From JACKII01 sp041687435 (GTDB lineage Bacteria > Pseudomonadota > Alphaproteobacteria > Bin95): DNA of 21,014 nucleotides. Position 1 is the first letter of the stretch; each line of letters starts with the position of its first letter. The notes beneath the pieces were generated by a model. It had not been told where the DNA came from, did not search any database, and saw only the letters and a list, made by a program, of their open reading frames with translations. This document shows positions 1 through 7,582 of the stretch, one piece after another. The position numbers and the translations under genes are program-made. Location: assembly GCA_041687435.1 (NCBI GenBank), contig JAWLBX010000038.1, positions 1 through 21,014 of the forward strand, given 5' to 3'.

Positions 1-1
1 T

Positions 2-82
2 GCACGCTTCGCTGTCGGCGTTCCCTCCCTGCCGCTGGGATTCGCCGTGGAGGTGGATGCGGTCGTGGAGGTGGAGGGGTAG
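2..82 (+). CDS. RidA family protein, C-terminal fragment (5' end outside window)
   Basis: An open frame enters from the left edge and encodes 26 residues (ARFAVGVPSLPLGFAVEVDA then VVEVEG) before TAG at 80-82. The pattern 'R..VGV..LPLG..VEVDA' matches the last beta strands of RidA/YjgF/UK114 proteins, where the Arg and the closing V-E-[IV]-[ED]-A strand are conserved. RidA proteins are cytosolic trimers that hydrolyse reactive enamine/imine intermediates released by PLP enzymes such as threonine dehydratase. Only the end is visible, so the RidA subgroup and true length cannot be judged. The gene converges on the MFS gene, with 35 bases between the two stop codons and no clear terminator. The assignment rests on a short motif match. 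Confidence 0.65.
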   Translation, partial: ARFAVGVPSLPLGFAVEVDAVVEVEG

Positions 83-117
83 GCGGCGCAGGTTCCCCCG
101 TCCGCTACCCCGGCCGC

Positions 118-1344
118 CTATTTCGCCTGCTCGCTCCGCGCCTCCACATAGGTGGCCAGCGCGCACAGCATCAGGATGGCGCTGGTATAGAATATCCAGC
201 GCGGGTTGCCGATATCCATCAGCCAGCCATAGATCAGCGGCGTGATGGCGTTGCCCAGGCTAAGCCCGGAGGAGGTGAAGCCGTAGAGCGTGCCCATCTG
301 CCCTTTCGGGGCAAGCGCCCGCACCAGCAGGTCGCGCACCGGCAGCAGCGTGCCGTTCAGGCCGCCGGCCAGCGCGAACACCGGGATCAGGAGAACCGCA
401 GGCATGGCAACCGAGCCGATCAGCGCCGTCAGTGCCGCAATGGTCAGAATGCTGAAATAGAAGATCAGTTGCGGCCGTCCAGTCGTATCGGCCGCCCATC
501 CGCCAGCGATATTGCCGAACGAGGCGCCGACCAGATAGCCGGTCAGCGCGCTTGCGATCAGTTCCGGGGCAAGATCCGTCAGCGCCGTCAGCGCCGGCAG
601 GGTGAAATTGCGAATGCCGCCGAACGCCATCGCATGAACGATCTGGAACGCCAGCAGCAGCAATGCTGCGCGCGAGAGCAGGAAATGCCAGCTTGGGCCT
701 TCGCCGCTCTTGGCCTTTTTCTCGCCCTTGGGAAGTTTTGGGCGCCGGTCGGCATCGGTTTCGAGATGTCCGGCCTGCAGCAGCAATACCGCCGACGTGG
801 CGAGGCCGCAGGCGCCGGCGACGATAAACGCCGTTTTCAGGCCATAGAGCGAGGCGAGCGGCACCATCACGATCGGCGCCATCGCCCAGCCGATATTGCC
901 GGAGACGGAATGCAAGGAGAAGGCGCGGCCCAGCCGTTTCTCATGCACCTTGGCGGCCAGGATCGAGAAATCGGCCGGGTGATAGACGGCATTGGCCACA
1001 CCGCCAATCACCGCGAGCACCAGCATCGCCTCATAGGATTCGACAAGGCCGAAGCCCAGAATGCTGGCCGACAGAACCGCGGCGCCGAGAATCAGTAGCC
1101 ATCGCGCCCCCAGCTTATCCACCATCATGCCAAGCGGCGTCTGCGCGACGCCACTCATGACGCTGAACACGGTCACCAGCAGGCCCAGTTCCAGATAGGA
1201 ATAGCCATACTCATCGGCCATGAACACGAACAGGGCCGGCAGCACCAGTTGATAGAAATGGCTGAAAAAATGCGCCGCCCCGACAAGGCTGATCACCCGG
1301 GCATCGCGGGAGAGGGGTGGGATTGAGGCGGTGGGAGCAGTCAT
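118..1344 (-). CDS. MFS transporter, fosmidomycin-resistance (Fsr)-like
   Basis: This 408-residue polytopic inner-membrane protein has about 12 hydrophobic segments and a charged central loop (about residues 195-217, rich in K, E and R) between the two six-helix halves. The loop 'MMVDKLGARW' after helix 2 is the MFS signature (G-x-x-x-D-[RK]-x-G-R-[RK] type). 'NAVYHPADFSILAAKV' followed by 'GRAFSLHSVSGNIGWAMAP' resembles the Fsr branch ('FHPE...', 'GNFG...GP'). Proteins of this branch export drugs or metabolites by proton antiport; the substrate cannot be read from sequence. The ATG at 1344 has no strong Shine-Dalgarno sequence, but no better in-frame start lies nearby. The gene is divergent from the protease at 1511 across a 166-bp region containing a bulged inverted repeat. 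The family is secure; the substrate is unknown. Confidence 0.85.
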   Translation of the reverse strand: MTAPTASIPPLSRDARVISLVGAAHFFSHFYQLVLPALFVFMADEYGYSYLELGLLVTVFSVMSGVAQTPLGMMVDKLGARWLLILGAAVLSASILGFGLVESYEAMLVLAVIGGVANAVYHPADFSILAAKVHEKRLGRAFSLHSVSGNIGWAMAPIVMVPLASLYGLKTAFIVAGACGLATSAVLLLQAGHLETDADRRPKLPKGEKKAKSGEGPSWHFLLSRAALLLLAFQIVHAMAFGGIRNFTLPALTALTDLAPELIASALTGYLVGASFGNIAGGWAADTTGRPQLIFYFSILTIAALTALIGSVAMPAVLLIPVFALAGGLNGTLLPVRDLLVRALAPKGQMGTLYGFTSSGLSLGNAITPLIYGWLMDIGNPRWIFYTSAILMLCALATYVEARSEQAK

Positions 1345-1403
1345 TGCAGACCAAAGTCGAGGGAGCCGGGAAACACCATCTTAAGCGGGTTCGATGCCGC
1401 AAT

Positions 1404-1447
1404 GCCAGATGGATGCTGATGGCGTCCGCCATTTGGACGCATCTGGC
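1404..1447. repeat. Bulged inverted repeat in the divergent MFS/protease intergenic region
   Basis: The outer arms GCCAGATG (1404-1411) and CATCTGGC (1440-1447) are complementary. The inner arms GCGTCC (1422-1427) and GGACGC (1435-1440) are also complementary, around a 7-nt loop. The right arm is continuous (GGACGCATCTGGC), while the left arm is split by about ten extra bases (1412-1421). The result is a 13-bp stem with a bulge, or two nested operator-like dyads. It lies about 64 bases before the protease ATG and 60 bases before the MFS ATG, where a shared regulator or a leader hairpin could act. No regulator gene is adjacent and no T-tract follows, so a terminator is unlikely. The function is unknown. 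Confidence 0.45.
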
Positions 1448-1510
1448 TAGCCGGGCACAACCAAGTTAAAGAATTGATCGGCTATTGGTTCCGATGGAGG
1501 TAACGGCGGC

Positions 1511-2101
1511 ATGGGTGATTTGAATGCATCCGAACAGGCACGCCTTTTCTATCTGAGCGTGCTGGGAATCGTCGTCCTGGTTTCCGTCTTCTCGCTCTAT
1601 CGGCATCGGCTGGGGCAATCGCTGCAGCATATGGCGATTTGGGCCTTGGTCATTGTTGCGACCGTGCTGGCCTATGGCTTCAAGGATGAGCTGGTCGCGA
1701 TCGTCAGGGTAGGCGAGGGCCGCGTTGCCGATGATCAAACAATCACATTCCGTCGTGCCGCCGACGGTCATTTCTACGCGCGCCTGTCCGTTAATGGAGA
1801 GGGCATGCCCTTTCTGATCGATACGGGCGCCACCGAATTGGTGTTGACGCGCGAGGCTGCCGAAGCGGCGGGCTTCGACGTGGACAGGCTTGCGTTCACG
1901 CGGCAGGCGAAAACTGCCAACGGCACGGTCAGTGGTGCGCCCGTCGTGCTCGACTCCGTAGCGCTCGGCCCTTTCACCGACCGGAACGTGGGGGCCATCG
2001 TCAACGGCGGCGACCTCCACACCCCTTTGCTGGGCATGAGCTATCTGGACCGCTTCCGGTCCTTTCAGATACAGGGCGACCGCATGATCCTGGTTCGCTG
2101 A
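1511..2101 (+). CDS. Membrane-anchored retropepsin-like aspartic protease (TIGR02281-type)
   Basis: This 196-residue protein has two N-terminal membrane segments (about residues 12-30 and 41-56) followed by a soluble domain, probably periplasmic. 'FLIDTGATELVLT' carries the catalytic Asp (D104) in the D-T-G-A motif of clan AA aspartic proteases. Downstream hydrophobic strands include 'ANGTVSGAPVVLDSVALGP' and the closing 'LLGMSYLDRFRSFQIQGDRM', which is the usual C-terminal signature of the TIGR02281 family (G-M-[ST]-[FY]-L-..F). These single-lobe enzymes work as homodimers; their substrates are largely unknown. The ATG at 1511 is preceded by GGAGGT at a 9-nt distance, a strong start. The gene stands alone on the plus strand and converges on the GGT gene (stop at 2131). 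Confidence 0.85.
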   Translation: MGDLNASEQARLFYLSVLGIVVLVSVFSLYRHRLGQSLQHMAIWALVIVATVLAYGFKDELVAIVRVGEGRVADDQTITFRRAADGHFYARLSVNGEGMPFLIDTGATELVLTREAAEAAGFDVDRLAFTRQAKTANGTVSGAPVVLDSVALGPFTDRNVGAIVNGGDLHTPLLGMSYLDRFRSFQIQGDRMILVR

Positions 2102-2130
2102 CCGGGGAAGCGCCGCGGGGCGCTTGGCCG

Positions 2131-3717
2131 TCAGTACCCCAGCGCGCAGCCGTCCTTCCGGGTTTCGCTGCCCGCCGTCAGAACGCCTTCCTTACGGTCG
2201 ATCCAGATGGCCTGGCCGCCGCCATGTGGGCGCACCAGATATTCGCAATCGTGGCCCATGGCGCGCAGTTCGCTGGCCACTTTCGGCCCGATCGTGGTCT
2301 CCAACTCCAGCTTTCCGCCATAGCTCATGACGCGGGGCAGGGCGATGGCCGCCTGCGGGTCCATGCCGTAGTCGAGCATGTTGGACAGCACCCAGGTATG
2401 GCCAATCGGCTGGTAGTTGCCACCCATGACGCCGAACGGCATCACCGCCTGGTCATCCTTCATCAGCATGCCGGGAATGATCGTGTGCGCCGGGCGCTTG
2501 CCGCCCTGGATGGCGTTCGGATGGCCCTGCTCCAGCGTGAAGCCCCAGCCGCGGTTTTGCAGTACCACGCCCGATTTCGGGCCGACAATGCCGCTGCCGA
2601 AGCTGTGGAAGGTGGAGTTGATGAAGGAGCAGGCGTTGCCGTCCTTGTCCACGACGCACAGGTACACCGTGTCGCCATTCTTATCGAGGCCCGGCGGCGG
2701 TAGTTCCGGCATGGCGTGCTTGTCGTCGATCAGGCTGCGCAGGCGTCCCGCATAGTCTTTCGACAGCAGCAGATCCTGCGGCACGTCCGCCATTCGCGGG
2801 TCGGCGACAAAGGCGTTGCGGTCGCGGATGCCGAGGCGGCTGACCTCCGCCATGCGGTGCAGGCGGGTGATATCCAGCGGGTCTTCCGGCTGCTCGAAGC
2901 CCTCCCACATGTTCATCATCAACAGCGCGATGATTCCGACCCCATTCGGCGGGCATTCGTAGACCTGATAGCCCTTGTAGTCGGTGACGATGGGTGTGAC
3001 GTATTCCGGCTGGTTGGCGGCAAAATCGTCCAGCGTGTGCAGACTACCCTTAGAGCGCAGGTGATTGACCAGATCCTCCGCTACCTCGCCGGTGTAAAAG
3101 GCGTCGCGGCCCTTTTGGGCGATCTTTTTCATCGTCGCGGCCAGTTCCGGCTGGCGGTAGACGGTGCCCTCCTTCGGCGCCTTGCCGCCGTTCCGCAGCA
3201 GGATCGCCTTGGCGGCGGGGTCGATGGAAAGCTTGTCCTCGGCCAATTGCCAGTCCAGCGCGGCGCGGTCGTGCACCGCGAAGCCGTTTTCCGCATAGCC
3301 GATGGCCCATTGCAGGCATTCGCCCAAGGATTTGGTGCCGTGGTCGCGCAGCAGCGCCTCCCACGCATCCACCGCGCCCGGCACGGTGACGGCATGGGGC
3401 GAGGTGGTCTCCAGCTTGGTGATACCCTGATCCGCATACCATTCGGCAGAGGCGGCAGCCGGTGCGCGGCCGGAACCGTTCAATGCGACCAGCGGGCCGT
3501 TCGCCGGCTTGTAGAGGCAAAAACAGTCGCCGCCAATGCCGGTGGAGCCCGGTTCGGTCACGCACTGCACGGCAACCGCGGCGACGGCGGCATCAATGGC
3601 ATTGCCGCCAGCCCGCAACATCTCGATACCGGCCAGCGTGGAACTGGGCTGCGAGGTCGCGACCATGCCATTAGTGGCGCGGACGGCGGATCGGGTGGGC
3701 TGGTGGAAGTCGCGCAT
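2131..3717 (-). CDS. Gamma-glutamyltransferase family protein (YwrD-like, no signal peptide)
   Basis: This is a 528-residue Ntn-hydrolase of the GGT family, which self-cleaves before a Thr. 'NGDTVYLCVVDKDGNACSF' places the catalytic Thr at residue 350 (codon 2668-2670). 'GSGIVGPKSGVVLQNRGWGF' follows, and 'GVMGGNYQPIGH' supplies the oxyanion Gly-Gly pair (432-433). The early motifs 'MLRAGGNAIDAAVAAVAVQCVTEP' and 'GIGGDCFCLY' are typical. The start at 3717 was chosen because GGAGAG lies about 9 nt upstream and the protein then begins as family members do. A longer frame to 3834 would overlap the previous gene and adds an atypical 39-residue tail. There is no signal peptide, so the enzyme should be cytosolic, unlike E. 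coli Ggt. It lies 67 bp after the FAD oxidoreductase, probably in one transcript. It could act on gamma-glutamyl amides or as an acylase; the substrate is unproven. Confidence 0.88.
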   Translation of the reverse strand: MRDFHQPTRSAVRATNGMVATSQPSSTLAGIEMLRAGGNAIDAAVAAVAVQCVTEPGSTGIGGDCFCLYKPANGPLVALNGSGRAPAAASAEWYADQGITKLETTSPHAVTVPGAVDAWEALLRDHGTKSLGECLQWAIGYAENGFAVHDRAALDWQLAEDKLSIDPAAKAILLRNGGKAPKEGTVYRQPELAATMKKIAQKGRDAFYTGEVAEDLVNHLRSKGSLHTLDDFAANQPEYVTPIVTDYKGYQVYECPPNGVGIIALLMMNMWEGFEQPEDPLDITRLHRMAEVSRLGIRDRNAFVADPRMADVPQDLLLSKDYAGRLRSLIDDKHAMPELPPPGLDKNGDTVYLCVVDKDGNACSFINSTFHSFGSGIVGPKSGVVLQNRGWGFTLEQGHPNAIQGGKRPAHTIIPGMLMKDDQAVMPFGVMGGNYQPIGHTWVLSNMLDYGMDPQAAIALPRVMSYGGKLELETTIGPKVASELRAMGHDCEYLVRPHGGGQAIWIDRKEGVLTAGSETRKDGCALGY

Positions 3718-3784
3718 GGGGCTGGGCTCTCCGGCAATCAGGCAAATGCTATCGTCGAAACCTACGCCCGTTGACGCGAATTGG

Positions 3785-4999
3785 CTAGATGATCGCGCGT
3801 TCGCGGAACGGCTCGCCACGGGCGATGCGGCCATAGCCTAGCGGGGAGAGATCGAGCGAGCGGAACTCGCCATGAGCGATCCATTCCGCAATGCCCCGGC
3901 CCATAGCGGGCGCCTGCTGGAAACCGTGACCCGAAAAGCCGTTCAGAAACAGAAAATTACTGACTTCGTCGTGCGGGCCGACAATCGCGTTCTGATCCAG
4001 CGTGTTGTAGTCGTAATGGCCCATCCAGGCGTTCAGCAGCCTGATGCGCTCGAAGGCGGGCACGCGATGGGCGAGGGCAGGCCACACCTTTTCCTCCCAT
4101 ACGGAATAGTCGACGGCGAAATCGTCGAAGTCCACTGCGCTGTCGTTGTCCGGCGGGCACCCGCAGAGATAGTTGACGCCATCGCTGCGAACGTGCACGC
4201 CGGACGGGTCGATGGTCAGCGGCAGGTCGCGGGGGAGGCGTTCCGCAGCGGAAAATACGAAAGTAAAGCGCCTGCGCGGCTCGACCGGAATGGCGATGCC
4301 GGCCATGTCGGCGACCTGGGCACCGCGGGTGCCAGCGGCGTTCACCAGCCAGCCGCAGGCCACACGCTCGCCGGAGGCCAGGGTGACGCTCTCGATACCC
4401 GCGCCCGTGCGCTGGATTGCGACCACTTCGTTCGCGACATATTCGACGCCGCGCCGGCGCGCCATGCGCCGCCACCAGTCGAACAGGGTCGAGCCCTCGA
4501 AATAGCCTTCGTCTTGGGCGTTGTGGCTGGCAAGCACGATGTCGTCGACATTGTAGAAGGGGTAGGCTGCGGCGATCTCCCCCGGTGTCATCAGCCGGGT
4601 GCCGGCACCGCAGGCTGCCTGTGTCATGTGATTGGCGCGCAGCACATCGGCGAAGCGCTCGTCCTCAGCCAGATACATGTAGCCGAAGCTTTGCAGCGGC
4701 ACGTCCGGGACATCAGGCTCACCGCCCATATGGGCGCGGAAATTCTTCACATAGTTTGCGCCGAACTGCGAGATGCGAATGTTGATCTCGGTCGAATATT
4801 GCTGCCGGATGCAGGAATTGGTGCGGGCGGTGGCAGAATTCTCATAGGTCGGGTCGCGTTCGACCACCAGCACGCGGCCATCGAAATGGCGGTTGCTTGC
4901 CAGGAACCAAGCCGTGGCGGAGCCCATCATGGCGCCGCCCACAATCACGACGTCATAGGCTGCATGCCGCGGCTCGGAGCCGATGGGCGCAAGGGCCAT
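3785..4999 (-). CDS. FAD-dependent amine/amino-acid oxidoreductase (DAO family)
   Basis: This 404-residue protein starts with a Rossmann beta-alpha-beta unit 'YDVVIVGGAMMGSATAWFLA' (residues 15-34) followed by 'GRVLVVERDP', the acidic end that holds the FAD ribose. The dinucleotide motif is G-G-A-M-M-G, with Ala at the second glycine position, as in many sarcosine/glycine-oxidase-like proteins. 'RTNSCIRQQYSTEINIRISQ' matches the segment after the FAD site in sarcosine-oxidase relatives, and 'WLVNAAGTRGAQVADMAG' is the second FAD-binding stretch. 'FLFLNGFSGHGFQQAPAMGRGIAEWIAHG' is the typical C-terminal FAD motif. It probably oxidises an N-methyl or alpha-amino group with O2 or an electron acceptor; the substrate is not readable. 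The ATG at 4999 has a weak Shine-Dalgarno sequence and lies 15 bp after the small membrane protein stop, suggesting translational coupling. Confidence 0.87.
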   Translation of the reverse strand: MALAPIGSEPRHAAYDVVIVGGAMMGSATAWFLASNRHFDGRVLVVERDPTYENSATARTNSCIRQQYSTEINIRISQFGANYVKNFRAHMGGEPDVPDVPLQSFGYMYLAEDERFADVLRANHMTQAACGAGTRLMTPGEIAAAYPFYNVDDIVLASHNAQDEGYFEGSTLFDWWRRMARRRGVEYVANEVVAIQRTGAGIESVTLASGERVACGWLVNAAGTRGAQVADMAGIAIPVEPRRRFTFVFSAAERLPRDLPLTIDPSGVHVRSDGVNYLCGCPPDNDSAVDFDDFAVDYSVWEEKVWPALAHRVPAFERIRLLNAWMGHYDYNTLDQNAIVGPHDEVSNFLFLNGFSGHGFQQAPAMGRGIAEWIAHGEFRSLDLSPLGYGRIARGEPFRERAII

Positions 5000-5014
5000 G
5001 AGAGGGGCAGCGCG

Positions 5015-5164
5015 CTAAATGAGGATCATTGCCAGAATCACGGCGCAAAGAATGCCCCAGATGAGCACGTTCGCATACATGCGCAGCACCAGCCGGTTGT
5101 CCGAGCCTTTGGGCAGGCCGGTCAGGCCGGCGACGAAATCACCAGGCCAGAGGAAAAATTTCAT
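5015..5164 (-). CDS. Small single-pass membrane protein, 49 residues
   Basis: Reading the minus strand from ATG (5164-5162) to TAG (5017-5015) gives a 49-residue protein. It has an N-terminal 'MKFFLWPGDFVAGLTGLPKG', a basic and polar middle (SDNRLVLRM), and a C-terminal hydrophobic helix from about residue 30 to the end ('YANVLIWGILCAVILAMILI'). A strong Shine-Dalgarno sequence, GAGGAGG, sits 10 nt before the ATG, which argues for real translation. It lies between pncA (29 bp upstream) and the FAD oxidoreductase (15 bp downstream) on the same strand, so it is likely co-transcribed. The topology is probably N-in with a short C-terminus. I do not recognise a named family. The W-P-G-D start suggests a conserved alphaproteobacterial small protein, but that is from memory and unchecked. 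The function is unknown. Confidence 0.75.
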   Translation of the reverse strand: MKFFLWPGDFVAGLTGLPKGSDNRLVLRMYANVLIWGILCAVILAMILI

Positions 5165-5193
5165 TGGGTTCGGTCCTCCTCATTGAGGGAAGT

Positions 5194-5802
5194 TCAGGGC
5201 GGGTCCGCCAGGAGGCGGACGCCGGCTTCCTGCATCGCGCGCGTCGCTGCTGCCGCCGAGCCATCCAGGTCAATCGCGCGGCACCCGGCTTCCACCACCG
5301 TTACGCCGAAACCAAGACGGCGCGCGTCCAATGCAGAATAGAGCACACAGAAATCATACGCGAGCCCGGCCATGGTCAGCGCTGTGATGCCGCGTTCGCG
5401 CAGATAGCCCGCCAGGCCGGTTGGGGTCGACCGGTCATTCTCGTAAAAGGCGGAATAACTGTCGATATGCGGACGGAACCCCTTGCGGATCACCAATTCC
5501 GCCCCCGGCTCTTCCAGGCCGGGATGGAATGCTGCACCTTCGGTGTTCTGGATGCAGTGATCCGGCCAAAGCGTTTGCTCGCCATAGGACATGGTCACGG
5601 TTTCGAACGCGGCCCTGCCCGGATGCTGGCTTGCGAACGACCGGTGCGCCGGCGGATGCCAATCCTGCGTCAGCAGGACATAGTCGAAACGTTGCGCCAG
5701 ACGGTTTGCAACCGGGATGACCGCATCGCCATCCGGTACGGCCAATGCGCCGCCAGGGCAGAAATCGTTCTGAAGGTCGACCAGCAGGAGGGCTTCGGCC
5801 AT
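5194..5802 (-). CDS. pncA: Nicotinamidase (pyrazinamidase)
   Basis: This 202-residue cysteine hydrolase of the isochorismatase fold converts nicotinamide to nicotinate and ammonia for NAD salvage in the cytosol. All key residues are visible: catalytic D9 in 'LLLVDLQNDFCPGGAL', metal ligands D47 and H49 in 'TQDWHP' and H82 in 'WPDHCIQ', catalytic Lys K107 in 'VIRKGF', and the nucleophile C152 in 'GLAYDFCV'. Length and motif order agree with E. coli PncA. The ATG at 5802 follows the lipoprotein stop by 32 bp and the small membrane protein starts 29 bp after pncA ends, so it probably lies in a longer operon. Nothing is missing or unusual. Confidence 0.95.
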   Translation of the reverse strand: MAEALLLVDLQNDFCPGGALAVPDGDAVIPVANRLAQRFDYVLLTQDWHPPAHRSFASQHPGRAAFETVTMSYGEQTLWPDHCIQNTEGAAFHPGLEEPGAELVIRKGFRPHIDSYSAFYENDRSTPTGLAGYLRERGITALTMAGLAYDFCVLYSALDARRLGFGVTVVEAGCRAIDLDGSAAAATRAMQEAGVRLLADPP

Positions 5803-5834
5803 CCGCTACATATCCCCTGTTGCGCAGGCCACGG

Positions 5835-6650
5835 CTATTGCAGAGGCACTCCTCCCATTTGGGTACAGTCGTTTGGTGTCGCCATGACAATTTCGCCTCG
5901 GAGGCGACAGGGGATATAGGCTTGGCCGCTTTCGGGAGAGGTCGGCGCGGGGGCGGCAGCCGGCGCTTCGGTCTGCGGCGGCGTTTCTGTATCCGGCGTC
6001 TCTGGGGCAGGCATGTCCGGCGCGGTTTCTGACTCTGGGGCGGCCGCCGGCGCGGTCTTGCGCGGGGTCAGCGAGAGGACTTCGACATCGGATGCTGCTG
6101 CCGGCGCTTGCGTGGCGGCCTGCGGCGGGGCTGGCCCGTTATCGGGCTCCCGGTCAGGCGCCGATGGCGTCTCCGCCTGTCGCGGTGCAACCTGCAACAC
6201 TTCCACATCCGGCGCGGCCGGAGCCGGATCGTCCATGCGTTGCGGCGCGGGCGGCGTTGCCTTCACCTCCGGTTTCGGCTGGGCCTTCTTCGCCTCCGGC
6301 TTTGGCGCGGCGGCGGGCTTCTCCGGCAGGGGGGCGATCCGCGGGGCGGGCATTGCCGGTGCCGCCGCTCCAGGCGTCACAGGCGACGGCTCTGCCATCG
6401 GTAGCGTTTCCGCTTCGGGCAGCGGCGCGGGCGGCGTCTCTTCCGTTGGCAAGGCCGGGTCAAGCGGGGCGATCATTGGCGGCTCCCGGACAGGCAGCGG
6501 AGGCGGCACATCTGGCGCCTTTTGCCGGACCGGCCGCGCCGCCGGTGCCTCGCTGACGGTCTGGTCGTCCTCGGCATCGCTGATGCCGAGTGTTTCGCAG
6601 CCGGCCGCCGCAAACAGGGCGAGCAGCGCCACAATCCGAATACCGCGCAT
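5835..6650 (-). CDS. Proline/alanine-rich lipoprotein with C-terminal two-Cys motif
   Basis: This 271-residue protein has a lipoprotein signal, 'MRGIRIVALLALFAAAGC', with the lipidated Cys at position 18. The next residue is Glu, which suggests export to the outer membrane. Residues 30-240 are low complexity, rich in Pro, Ala and Glu with scattered Lys, and probably extended. Within this stretch, D-V-E-V-L-[QS]-[VL]-[AT]-P-R occurs twice, at 148-157 and 188-197, exactly 40 residues apart. The last 30 residues (about 244-271) regain order: 'CRLRGEIVMATPNDCTQMGG' has two Cys (248 and 262) that may form a disulfide, and ends in a GG turn. The long linker could span periplasm or peptidoglycan with the C-terminal module as the functional head. 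I do not recognise a named family. It sits between an LLM oxidoreductase (21 bp upstream) and pncA (32 bp downstream). Confidence 0.8.
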   Translation of the reverse strand: MRGIRIVALLALFAAAGCETLGISDAEDDQTVSEAPAARPVRQKAPDVPPPLPVREPPMIAPLDPALPTEETPPAPLPEAETLPMAEPSPVTPGAAAPAMPAPRIAPLPEKPAAAPKPEAKKAQPKPEVKATPPAPQRMDDPAPAAPDVEVLQVAPRQAETPSAPDREPDNGPAPPQAATQAPAAASDVEVLSLTPRKTAPAAAPESETAPDMPAPETPDTETPPQTEAPAAAPAPTSPESGQAYIPCRLRGEIVMATPNDCTQMGGVPLQ

Positions 6651-6671
6651 CTGCTTCCTCCACCGGCCAGA

Positions 6672-7517
6672 TCAGCCGAGACTTGCCTTCAGGTTAGCGA
6701 TCCGGTCGAGCACCGGCAGTACTTCGTCCGCCTTGGCCGAATCGAGGCTGAACACCACACGCGCAATGCCCGCATCGCGGCACCGTTTCAGCAAGTCGGC
6801 ATCCTGGCTGGCGCCAAACACCGATACCGGCAGGCTGTCGGCATCGCGCCCGGCTTCCGCCGCCATTTGGCGAAAGCGCGGCAGTTGCTCCAGAACATCC
6901 GCACCGCGCCCGCCCAGCGGAATCCAGCCGTCGCCAAAGGCGATGGCGCGCTTTGCGGCGTGGGGCATGGCGCCGCCGACCAGTATTGGCGGATGCGGTT
7001 TTTGCACCGGCTTCGGCCAGGTCATCATGGGTTCGAAACTGTGGAATTCGCCCTTGAATTCCGGCTTGGTCTCGGTCCAGATCGTCTTGAGCATCGCCAC
7101 GCGCTCGGCCATCAGCCGGACGCGGGTTTTTGGGTCGGTGCCGTGATCGGCCATTTCTTCCCGATTCCAGCCGGCGCCGATGCCGAACAGGAAACGCCCA
7201 TCGGACAACAGGTCCAGCGTCGCAACTTCCTTTGCCAACTGGATCGGGTCGCGCTGGATAATCAGGCAGACGCCAGTGGCGAGTTTCAATGTCTTGGTGA
7301 CCACCGCGGCGGTGGCTAGCCCGACGAACGGGTCGATCACATCATAATAACGTTTCGGCAGTTCCGGCCCGCCGCCCCAGGGCGATTTGCGGGACAGCGG
7401 AATGTGTGAATGTTCCGGCGCCCAGAACGACTCGAATCCCCGCTCCTCCAGCGCCGGCGCCAGTTCGGCCGGGGGCATGGAATAGTCGGTGCAGAACATG
7501 GAGGCACCAAAATGCAT
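6672..7517 (-). CDS. LLM-class flavin/F420-dependent oxidoreductase (TIGR03619-like)
   Basis: This 281-residue TIM-barrel enzyme belongs to the luciferase-like monooxygenase superfamily. 'LEERGFESFWAPEHSHIP' (about 24-40), 'KLATGVCLIIQRDPIQLAKE' (78-97) and 'LSDGRFLFGIGAGWNREEM' (104-122) are hallmark segments. 'PPILVGGAMPHAAKRAIAFG' with 'DGWIP' is the phosphate-binding region. The subfamily is usually annotated as probable F420-dependent; FMN use is equally possible, and no F420 synthesis gene is in the window. The start at 7517 is set by AGAGGA about 7 nt upstream and a family-like N-terminus (MHFGASMF). An in-frame extension to 7724 would run into the next gene and is not family-like. It lies downstream of the 2OG oxygenase. 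A related enzyme is encoded at 8684-9553. The substrate is unknown. Confidence 0.87.
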   Translation of the reverse strand: MHFGASMFCTDYSMPPAELAPALEERGFESFWAPEHSHIPLSRKSPWGGGPELPKRYYDVIDPFVGLATAAVVTKTLKLATGVCLIIQRDPIQLAKEVATLDLLSDGRFLFGIGAGWNREEMADHGTDPKTRVRLMAERVAMLKTIWTETKPEFKGEFHSFEPMMTWPKPVQKPHPPILVGGAMPHAAKRAIAFGDGWIPLGGRGADVLEQLPRFRQMAAEAGRDADSLPVSVFGASQDADLLKRCRDAGIARVVFSLDSAKADEVLPVLDRIANLKASLG

Positions 7518-7582
7518 GGGTAGATTCCTCTGGGACGTGTTGACCGGGGCGTACCTTAGCGGGCGCGACGGCCACTGACTAC

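Noticed and set aside
3718..3834. N-terminal extension of the GGT gene to 3834
   Set aside because: It overlaps the end of the FAD oxidoreductase, is not family-like, and the ATG at 3717 has its own GGAGAG site.
3872..5341. 489-codon plus-strand frame opposite the FAD oxidoreductase, and a similar 352-codon frame at 2716-3774 opposite the GGT
   Set aside because: Both mirror well-supported genes, have biased composition and lack recognisable motifs or ribosome sites.
6013..7146. 377-codon plus-strand frame rich in Gly, Ala and Ser
   Set aside because: It is the antisense of the Pro/Ala-rich lipoprotein; its low complexity follows from that composition.
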